The translations under genes and the position numbers were made by a program. This document shows, piece by piece, positions 1 through 4,599 of a stretch of DNA of 7,632 nucleotides. The DNA comes from Bacteroidales bacterium (GTDB lineage: Bacteria > Bacteroidota > Bacteroidia > Bacteroidales > B18-G4), in assembly GCA_023132505.1 (NCBI GenBank), contig JAGLYE010000068.1:1-7632 (forward strand), read 5' to 3'. Each line of letters opens with the position of its first letter. Positions within the stretch are counted from its first letter, which is position 1. Below the pieces are notes generated by a model. The model worked only from the letters and a program-made list of their open reading frames with translations, searched no databases and had not been told where the DNA came from.

Positions 1-609
1 CACTTTCCAGAAATGAAACACAAGCAATATCAGCAATGTTAATGCCAGTACACCTGTATGAAGGTTATAGAAGATAAGCAAGGTAGGTCCGCTCACCTCC
101 TCTCCTCCCCTGATCGCCTGTTGCAGCCATCCACCGATCACAGGAACATATTCAAGCATGTTGGTGCTGACCGTGACTGCCCAGTATGAAAGCTGGTCCC
201 AGGGAAGCAGATATCCGGTGAAGTTAAGCAGGATGACAAGCATAAGCAGAATCAGCCCGGTGACCCAATTGAAACGGCGTGGGGGATAATAGGCCTGGGT
301 ATAAAAAACACGCAGCAGATGCAGGAATACCAGCACTACTATCAGCATACCACTCCAGTGGTGTATATTCCTGACCAGGTTACCAAAGATCACTTCTTCT
401 TTGATAAAAAGAATTGAATCGTAAGCGCCCTGTGGCGTAGGTTCATACACAAAGCGCAGCAAAATGCCTGTAATGACCTGGGTCACAAAAAGCAACAATG
501 CCATCCCTCCCAGCCCGAATGTCCTGCGGAACACAATTGACGATGCCCTGACTTTTTCAGGATGTATCAGAAGGACAATGCTATGCAAAAAAGGAAGTCT
601 GCTTTTCAT
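1..609 (-). CDS. Cytochrome b6-like subunit of a quinol oxidoreductase (3' end beyond window)
   Basis: This gene encodes the di-haem b subunit of a bc/b6f-type complex, which oxidises quinol (probably menaquinol in this phylum) in the inner membrane. The 203 codons seen cover the N-terminal four-helix part and are open to the window edge. Hydrophobic segments lie near residues 32-54, 86-104, 114-132 and 178-200. Haem ligands are visible as H83 and H97 in the second helix and H184 and H199 in the fourth. The spacings of 14 and 15 are typical of b6 rather than mitochondrial cytochrome b (14 and 14). The family motif GYLLPWDQLSYWAV is at 132-145, and R80 precedes the H83-H84-W85 block. The residue matching the haem-ci cysteine of true b6 is Gly32, in FGLGG. 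The start at 609 is the first Met and has no Shine-Dalgarno sequence, as usual here. A C-terminal part or separate subunit IV, a Rieske protein and cytochrome c genes would be expected to the left. The family is certain, the exact complex is not. Confidence 0.94.
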   Translation of the reverse strand, partial: MKSRLPFLHSIVLLIHPEKVRASSIVFRRTFGLGGMALLLFVTQVITGILLRFVYEPTPQGAYDSILFIKEEVIFGNLVRNIHHWSGMLIVVLVFLHLLRVFYTQAYYPPRRFNWVTGLILLMLVILLNFTGYLLPWDQLSYWAVTVSTNMLEYVPVIGGWLQQAIRGGEEVSGPTLLIFYNLHTGVLALTLLILLVFHFWKV

Positions 610-716
610 TTTCAAACCAAAAGAAAGAAAATAATGAATGCATAAAGATATGGAAATTCAGGGAGTAGCAAGCAGCAGGCTTTAGAAAATTCACCTGTGC
701 ATTTTATCTCAGGTTT

Positions 717-748
717 TTAGGATTTCGGAATGATTATATGTAATTTCG
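717..748 (+). promoter_or_regulatory. Candidate Bacteroidota promoter for the 811 gene
   Basis: TTAG at 717-720 and TAATTTCG at 741-748 are separated by 20 bases. This fits the Bacteroidota pattern TTTG, 19-21 bases, TAnnTTTG with one mismatch in each box. The predicted transcript start near 755 would leave a 5' leader of about 55 bases before the ATG at 811. In this AT-rich spacer chance matches are possible, so the call is tentative. Confidence 0.35.
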
Positions 749-810
749 TATTATATATTCCATAACAAGAGAAATAAAAACCAGTTAATTAACCCTTTAT
801 ATTTTCAGCC

Positions 811-1434
811 ATGAAAAAAATAAAAATTATCCTTAGCCTGATTATTGTCAGCTTGTTTATGATTTCAACAGCTAATGCCCAGAAGATTACAGTTAAAACG
901 GGTAATCTTGAATTTTTCAAAGAAGTAAGTGAGCTCAACATCGAGTATGACTTCAGCGATTTTGGAGTAGGAAAGTTCAAGACAGAAGAAGCCTACATAG
1001 AAGAGAAGAAAGCAGATTACAATGAGGATGAGCCCGGCAAAGGCGACAAATGGGAAGAAGAATGGCATGCCGACAAGGAAGAAACATATCAGCCAAAGTT
1101 CGAACAACTGTTCAATCTGGTAATGCTGGGAAAAGAGACAGGAATACTAGCCGGTTCTTACACCAATGCCGAATACACCATGATCCTGAAGACCACCTTC
1201 CTGGAGCCCGGCTTTAATATAGGTATTTCGCAAAAAAACGCTTATATCAACGTGGAAATAGTTTTTGTCAAGACCGAGGATCCTGACAATCCACTGGCGA
1301 TCGTTACCATGAATAAAGTGCCGGGGCATGGTGTTTTTGGTGCTAATTTCGACACCGGATACCGTATTGGTGAAGCTTATGCCAAGGCAGGCAAAGAGCT
1401 GGCTAACTACGTCTGGAAGAAAGTGTTGAAGTGA
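811..1434 (+). CDS. Exported conserved hypothetical protein
   Basis: I do not recognise a named family. The 207-residue product has a clear Sec signal peptide: K2-K3-K5, a hydrophobic core at about 6-19, and a likely signal peptidase I cut after ANA (residue 23), leaving QKITVK. There is no lipobox cysteine, no later membrane helix and no T9SS tail, so it probably ends up in the periplasm. Residues 57-98 are rich in Glu, Lys and Asp, with three Trp-containing patches (EPGKGDKWEEEW at 74-85), followed by a mixed segment likely to be beta-rich (118-170). The C-terminus, GYRIGEAYAKAGKELANYV (183-201), looks like an amphipathic helix. From memory, similar acidic exported proteins occur singly in Bacteroidales, but I cannot assign a function. 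The ATG at 811 starts directly before the signal peptide. The gene stands alone and is convergent with the 2427-1606 gene. Confidence 0.86.
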   Translation: MKKIKIILSLIIVSLFMISTANAQKITVKTGNLEFFKEVSELNIEYDFSDFGVGKFKTEEAYIEEKKADYNEDEPGKGDKWEEEWHADKEETYQPKFEQLFNLVMLGKETGILAGSYTNAEYTMILKTTFLEPGFNIGISQKNAYINVEIVFVKTEDPDNPLAIVTMNKVPGHGVFGANFDTGYRIGEAYAKAGKELANYVWKKVLK

Positions 1435-1437
1435 TAT

Positions 1438-1447
1438 CTGATATCAG
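1438..1447. repeat. Perfect 10-base palindrome CTGATATCAG
   Basis: CTGATATCAG lies four bases after the stop codon of the 811 gene and is a perfect palindrome. A second GATATC copy overlaps the stop codon (1433-1438). There is no T-tract behind it, so it is not a standard intrinsic terminator. It may be a weak 3' hairpin, a protein-binding site or chance. Confidence 0.3.
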
Positions 1448-1511
1448 AAAGCAGAAATCAGGGGCCGAAGTTCGGGGAAGCTTACATATCACTTACAATC
1501 CATTACAGGAA

Positions 1512-1556
1512 GATGATGATTCAGACGGCATCGGTGACGCCTGCGATTATAACTAA
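1512..1556 (+). pseudogene. Fossil of a thrombospondin type-3 repeat C-terminus
   Basis: Read from 1512 this stretch gives DDDSDGIGDACDYN and then a TAA stop at 1554-1556. D-x-D-x-DGIGDACD is the hallmark calcium-binding core of thrombospondin type-3 (TSP3) repeats, which Bacteroidota often place in large secreted or OmpA-linked surface proteins. The reading frame is open back only to 1407, holds no ATG, and lies in a different frame from the 811 gene, whose 3' end it overlaps. Residues upstream of the motif (LHITYNPLQE) do not look like another TSP3 unit. The simplest reading is the last codons of a deleted or decayed surface-protein gene. A chance match to a motif this specific is unlikely but possible. 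Confidence 0.55.
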
Positions 1557-1568
1557 ATTTGGATAACT

Positions 1569-1588
1569 TGTCCTGAGCCAGTCGAAGA
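1569..1588. repeat. Possible dispersed intergenic element (TCCTGAG..AGTCGAAG type)
   Basis: TGTCCTGAGCCAGTCGAAGA resembles, from memory, a short motif (CCTGAGCGnAGTCGAAGG and its complement) scattered between genes in many bacterial genomes. Only one imperfect copy is present here, just after the TSP3 fossil and before the convergent gene. Its repeat nature cannot be shown from this window. Confidence 0.25.
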
Positions 1589-1605
1589 TTGAATCTACTC
1601 TAAGG

Positions 1606-2427
1606 TCACTCACCAATTTTATTCAAAATCAAGTTAACATTATAAACAAGAAGAGATTCAGAATTGGATGTTGATCTGAACCAGACGCTAATAACATCAT
1701 CCGCTTGTAATTCGACCAATCCTTGTGCTGAACCGGAGCCAATGTCTCCAAAAGATGCGAGTTTTCTCAGGAACCGAACCCTGGTTATGGTAGGAGGGCC
1801 TGGGGTCCCCTCAGGCTCACGGTATATCGCCCCTTCAAGCTGCGAATTGTTGGTGCCAGCAAAGGAGATACAGAACGAGATCTTATACAATCCACCTTCA
1901 CGAACGATAATTTCTGCAGGAGCACCAGTCAATGGATCACCTAATACAAATTCGGGTGGAGGGTCACCAAAACTGAGTCCCTCTAAAGCCCTTGTCCATG
2001 CATAATAACTTCCACTACTAGGCATATCGATTTCACTCGGGCTTGAGAATTCATTATCCTCCCAAAGTTCAGCTGCATAAAAGAATTCATCAGAAAAATT
2101 TTGAATAATGTTACTGGATCCTCCAACGACAAGGCTCCATTTGGCATCAGCTTCAGACCAGTAATATAAGCCTTTAGCGATTCCATCGGTAGTCCCTATA
2201 TTATAAATCAGCAGTCCTTCAACAGGATTTTCAACTGGTAATAATTGTGATTCAATATCTGTTATATTCAATCTTGGGATCAACAATCCCTTGTCAGTTG
2301 ACTTAAGATGCAGTATGGAACTCCCATCCGGAACTGCAGCAGGATCTTCACTAATGACTACCTGTGCATTCACAGTCATCATTCCAAACGAAAAGATCAG
2401 AATAAGAGCAAATATTAGTTTTTTCAT
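1606..2427 (-). CDS. Exported protein with C1q/TNF-like C-terminal jelly roll
   Basis: The 273-residue product starts with a signal peptide (MKKLIFALILIFSFGMM, cut after VNA at 21). Residues 22-101 match a module common at the start of Bacteroidota surface and phage-tail-like proteins: an N-terminal VVISEDPAAVPDGSSILHL stretch, then STDKGLLIPRL (43-53), EGLLIYN (70-76) and GLYYWSEADAKW (86-97), i.e. the 'SS-lLdvkSt.kGfLiPRmt...GlliYnt..glyyw...W' pattern. A variable linker (102-172) follows. The C-terminal part (173-271) has the alternation expected of a C1q/TNF-like jelly roll: EGGLYKISFCISFAG (177-191), a middle strand pair, then VELQADDVISVWFRS (238-252) and a closing LLVYNVNLILNKI. Such domains usually trimerise and act as adhesion or recognition heads, but the ligand is unknown. 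There is no T9SS tail. The gene is monocistronic and convergent with the 811 gene. Family assignment comes from pattern recognition, not a search. Confidence 0.88.
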   Translation of the reverse strand: MKKLIFALILIFSFGMMTVNAQVVISEDPAAVPDGSSILHLKSTDKGLLIPRLNITDIESQLLPVENPVEGLLIYNIGTTDGIAKGLYYWSEADAKWSLVVGGSSNIIQNFSDEFFYAAELWEDNEFSSPSEIDMPSSGSYYAWTRALEGLSFGDPPPEFVLGDPLTGAPAEIIVREGGLYKISFCISFAGTNNSQLEGAIYREPEGTPGPPTITRVRFLRKLASFGDIGSGSAQGLVELQADDVISVWFRSTSNSESLLVYNVNLILNKIGE

Positions 2428-2749
2428 AATTTCTAGTTTATTAGGTTGGGTAAAACAGAAGCCTGGCTTTTAGCCATCCATCTATTATTTATTTTGTTTA
2501 ATGTTTAACAATCAAAATTGATTTTTGTTTACAATTATTTTTTATTTGGATGAAGTGTGATGACTTTATTCATATCAAATAATCAAATCAACACCGGCAA
2601 GGCATCCATCAATAAAATCGGGCAGCAGCAGCAGATATATAAGTAACAGAACCCCCTGGCTTCATAATCCATTGATAATGGGGTACATCAGACCTTAATA
2701 AAGAAATGTGCTTGTTTATTAAAAAAGGGCTTTTAGACCTATTTAGGTA

Positions 2750-2781
2750 CAAATATATAATACGAATCATTGAAAAACAAG
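2750..2781 (-). promoter_or_regulatory. Candidate Bacteroidota promoter with long leader for the 2427 gene
   Basis: On the minus strand TATATTTG (2757-2750) is an exact match to the -7 consensus TAnnTTTG. CTTG (2781-2778) lies 20 bases upstream, one mismatch from TTTG. Transcription would begin near 2743 and give a leader of about 315 bases before the ATG at 2427. No closer exact -7 box exists in the spacer. The leader length is unusual, so another start may be used. Confidence 0.35.
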
Positions 2782-2852
2782 GAATTTAGCAAAAAATATA
2801 AGATAATTATTCGTTTATATAGAGTAAATTAGATATTAAATGCAACAATGCA

Positions 2853-2877
2853 ATGCCAATATCTGGACAAATGGCAT
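2853..2877. repeat. Inverted repeat ATGCCA / TGGCAT after the beta-barrel gene
   Basis: ATGCCA (2853-2858) and TGGCAT (2872-2877) form a 6-base stem with a 13-base loop, about 37 bases past the stop of the 3540-2914 gene. The minus-strand sequence after it is not a clean T-tract, so it is at best a weak 3' end structure for the operon. Confidence 0.25.
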
Positions 2878-2913
2878 ATAAAAGCAGGCCATTGAGCCCT
2901 TCAGAAATACTGT

Positions 2914-3540
2914 TTAATAACGCTCGCCCCGCGGGTACAGCTTCCAATAGACCCCAAAACTGTAATTCAGAAATTGCAGGAGGTTGATATCATTCTTGTT
3001 ATAGAAGGCCATCTGGTACCGTAACATGACATTGAAGCCCCAGGTCTTTTCTATCCCCATGGGAATGCGTGTACCTACTTCCGGTGCCAGGGCAAAACGC
3101 CAGTATGTTTCTTTGAACTCATACTTCCCTATCTGGGCGTTCTGGTCAACATACATCGTACCAACACCTAAACCAATGTATGGAACAAATAAGCTTCCAT
3201 CGTCATCATTAAAATGATATTTGACATTTGCCAGCAGGGAAATAAGGAAGAATTCTTTCCAGGCATTTGCAGTAACAGCACCTCCATCGAAGTTCCAGGT
3301 GTGTCGTTCATCTTTTTCATAGAAGCCGGTCCATTGAACCGTAGCTCCAACAGTGATCTTGTTATTCAGATACCAGCCAGCCGAAGCAGTTAATCCACGA
3401 AGCGAGGTATTACTGATAAAATTGCGCATATCGCCCAATGGTGTGGCAGGTTCATAACTTAAACTATAGATAGACTGGGAAAACCCGCTTCCGGCTGCGG
3501 CCAATATGATCAGGAAAAGTATTATCGTTTTTTTCATCAT
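2914..3540 (-). CDS. Outer-membrane beta-barrel protein (OMP_b-brl-like)
   Basis: The 208-residue product has a signal peptide (MMKKTIILFLIILAAAGSG, probable cut after FSQ at 22). The mature part is a run of alternating amphipathic strands with glycine/aromatic girdles, for example LTASAGWYLNNKITVGATVQW (50-70), FFLISLLANVKYHF (97-110), FVPYIGLGVGTMYV (118-131), YWRFALAPEVGTRIPM (146-161) and WGFNVMLRYQMAFY (167-180), ending in LNYSFGVYWKLYPRGERY. This layout matches small 8-stranded Bacteroidota barrels of the OmpW/OMP_b-brl type. The substrate, if any, is unknown. The gene is second in an operon with the DUF4136 lipoprotein, only 18 bases downstream of its stop codon. Two adjacent ATGs (3540 and 3537) could serve as start. 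The first is used here, and nothing in the sequence decides between them. Confidence 0.9.
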   Translation of the reverse strand: MMKKTIILFLIILAAAGSGFSQSIYSLSYEPATPLGDMRNFISNTSLRGLTASAGWYLNNKITVGATVQWTGFYEKDERHTWNFDGGAVTANAWKEFFLISLLANVKYHFNDDDGSLFVPYIGLGVGTMYVDQNAQIGKYEFKETYWRFALAPEVGTRIPMGIEKTWGFNVMLRYQMAFYNKNDINLLQFLNYSFGVYWKLYPRGERY

Positions 3541-3558
3541 TATGATCTTTTAGCTTTA

Positions 3559-4287
3559 TTACTTAAGAAGGTAAGGCGATTGGGCAAAAGCCTCGTCGGT
3601 GCCGCGAAGAGCCCTTTCCTGGTTATAGGCACCGTCGTCAGTAGTATAGCCTTCGATTGTGGCCTGCCAGTTGATCTCCAATGTAGGAGAAATGTCTCCG
3701 GGTTGCGGATCAGGATGGCTTTCGTTCCACTCAACTACAGCGAGGTATGATGCAGCATCAAGCATTTCATAAACAACGGTTCCCACATAAGTTGAAATAG
3801 TTACAGGAATACCGGACGGATACCAGGGATAATACGGATACCATCCGTAGTAATAATTAGAATTCTTGTAGTATCCCCAACCCCAACCATAACCCGGATA
3901 GCCCCACCACCAGCCCGTACCATAATAGACTGTTTCATCAGATTGCGTCATCAGCACCGTAGGCAAAGCTATGAAACTTGCTTCCTCAACAGAATCTACC
4001 TCTGTGTATCCCAAACCCAAAAAGCGATCTTTCAACAACTCAAGTATTTGTTCAGAAGTTCCTCCGCTCTTATAGAATTTCGTTACCTCGCTATCGTCCA
4101 GATAGTTCGTTTTCAGCACAGCTGAATCCGGCATTACAAAAGTATTGTACGAATTGAAACTAAAATCAGTATTGTAATAAGTTACTGTCATATCCGTATC
4201 GTCATAGGTCTTTGGCGGATCCTTATGACAGCCTGTGGCTATAAATGCAACGGCTATGAATAGGATGAGATACTTAATGTTTTTCAT
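3559..4287 (-). CDS. DUF4136 family lipoprotein with a Trp/Tyr/Gly-rich insert
   Basis: The 242-residue product carries a lipoprotein signal: MKNIKYLILFIAVAFIATGC, with the lipid-bearing cysteine at residue 20. The DUF4136 pattern follows: a TDFSFNSYNTF motif (40-50), an amphipathic helix EQILELLKDRFLGLGYTEVD (79-98), ASFIALPTVL (103-112), a strand-rich part with VGTVVYEMLDA (168-178) and WNES (187-190), and the family-typical end EAFAQSPYLLK. The helix 'I...l..rGY.' and the C-terminal 'AF..sPy' are what identify the family. DUF4136 proteins are envelope lipoproteins of unknown biochemistry. Residues 121-157 form an unusual run packed with Trp, Tyr, Gly and Pro, which interrupts the usual fold. 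The gene is first in a two-gene operon with the beta-barrel protein, suggesting a shared outer-membrane role (inference). The start at 4287 is fixed by the signal sequence. Confidence 0.92.
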   Translation of the reverse strand: MKNIKYLILFIAVAFIATGCHKDPPKTYDDTDMTVTYYNTDFSFNSYNTFVMPDSAVLKTNYLDDSEVTKFYKSGGTSEQILELLKDRFLGLGYTEVDSVEEASFIALPTVLMTQSDETVYYGTGWWWGYPGYGWGWGYYKNSNYYYGWYPYYPWYPSGIPVTISTYVGTVVYEMLDAASYLAVVEWNESHPDPQPGDISPTLEINWQATIEGYTTDDGAYNQERALRGTDEAFAQSPYLLK

Positions 4288-4362
4288 TTTTGTGATTATT
4301 TAGAGCGGGTAAAAATAGGCATTATTCCGGATAATTCATGCTACATTTTTCATTTAGTGCAA

Positions 4363-4397
4363 TTTCCATCCCGCATCCTGCATTCTGCACCTACCAT
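4363..4397 (+). repeat. Degenerate 7-base tandem repeat (CCTGCAT type)
   Basis: Five heptamers can be laid end to end: TTTCCAT, CCCGCAT, CCTGCAT, TCTGCAC, CTACCAT. The middle three are clearly related and the outer two are weak. The array lies inside the presumed leader of the DUF4136 operon. A related heptamer array in the opposite orientation occurs at 6635-6665, so the two flank the T9SS-cargo gene. Confidence 0.45.
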
Positions 4398-4419
4398 ATC
4401 CAGCTTATAATGAATTTCC

Positions 4420-4427
4420 CAAAAATA
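4420..4427 (-). promoter_or_regulatory. Candidate -7 box for the DUF4136 / beta-barrel operon
   Basis: On the minus strand TATTTTTG (4427-4420) matches TAnnTTTG exactly. The nearest -33 candidate, CTTG (4454-4451), is 23 bases away, slightly longer than the usual 19-21. It would fall in the first units of the 9-base repeat. The transcript would have a leader of about 125 bases. Confidence 0.35.
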
Positions 4428-4444
4428 TAACGGTATAATTCCAG

Positions 4445-4543
4445 GCACTACAAGCACTCCAAGCACTCCAAGTACTCCAAGTACTTCAGGCACTCCAAGT
4501 ACTCCAAGTACTTCAGGCACTCCAAGTACTCTAAGTACTTTAA
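4445..4543. repeat. Tandem 9-base repeat, 11 units, with 27-base higher-order units
   Basis: Starting at 4445, eleven 9-base units follow without gaps: GCACTACAA, then GCACTCCAA twice, GTACTCCAA, GTACTTCAG, GCACTCCAA, GTACTCCAA, GTACTTCAG, GCACTCCAA, GTACTCTAA, GTACTTTAA. Units 3-5 (4463-4489) and 6-8 (4490-4516) are identical 27-base blocks. Units 9-11 (4517-4543) are a third, decayed block. Two more weak units can be guessed up to about 4562. One frame reads Thr-Pro-Ser-Thr repeats but ends at a TAA within the array's AT-rich tail and has no start codon, so I treat the array as non-coding. It abuts the promoter of the 4600 gene. Confidence 0.95.
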
Positions 4544-4571
4544 ATATTTAAAAGTATTTAATATATCTTTG
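4539..4571 (+). promoter_or_regulatory. Bacteroidota promoter for the T9SS-cargo gene
   Basis: TATCTTTG (4564-4571) is an exact match to the -7 consensus TAnnTTTG. TTTA (4539-4542), one mismatch from TTTG, lies 21 bases upstream. The predicted transcript start near 4578 leaves a leader of about 20 bases before the ATG at 4600. The -33 element lies inside the last 9-base repeat unit (GTACTTTAA), so the repeat array directly borders or forms part of this promoter. Confidence 0.6.
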
Positions 4572-4599
4572 GAATCACTAATCCCTTAATACTGCTATT

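Larger units (their letters stand above)
2428..2913. other. AT-rich 486-base gap without a supportable gene
   Basis: The gap separates two minus-strand genes, so it holds the 3' end of the beta-barrel transcript and the upstream region of the 2427-1606 gene. I see no open frame with coding character on either strand. It contains a short hairpin TGGCT-TTT-AGCCA (2464-2476), a 6-base inverted repeat around 2508-2521, four GCA triplets near 2622-2635, a small hairpin CCATT-GAT-AATGG (2669-2681), a consensus promoter -7 box on the minus strand (2750-2757) and a 6-base inverted repeat (2853-2877). No tRNA or other structured RNA was recognised. Confidence 0.5.

Noticed and set aside
1664..2005. 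113-codon plus-strand open frame opposite the C1q-like gene
   Set aside because: It is antisense to a well-supported gene and has no signal sequence, motif or promoter.
4216..4230. Surface-export signal (Lys-Asp rich) after the lipoprotein cysteine, C-H-K-D-P
   Set aside because: Only one acidic residue follows and the known signals vary by genus; not enough to claim surface exposure.
4445..4543. CRISPR-like array
   Set aside because: Units are 9 bases with no spacers of unique sequence and no cas genes; it is a simple tandem repeat.
4451..4552. Thr-Pro-Ser-Thr-rich frame through the 9-base repeat, as a possible linker of a secreted protein
   Set aside because: It has no start codon and no domain upstream, and stops within the AT-rich tail; the minus-strand and other frames give equally repetitive peptides.
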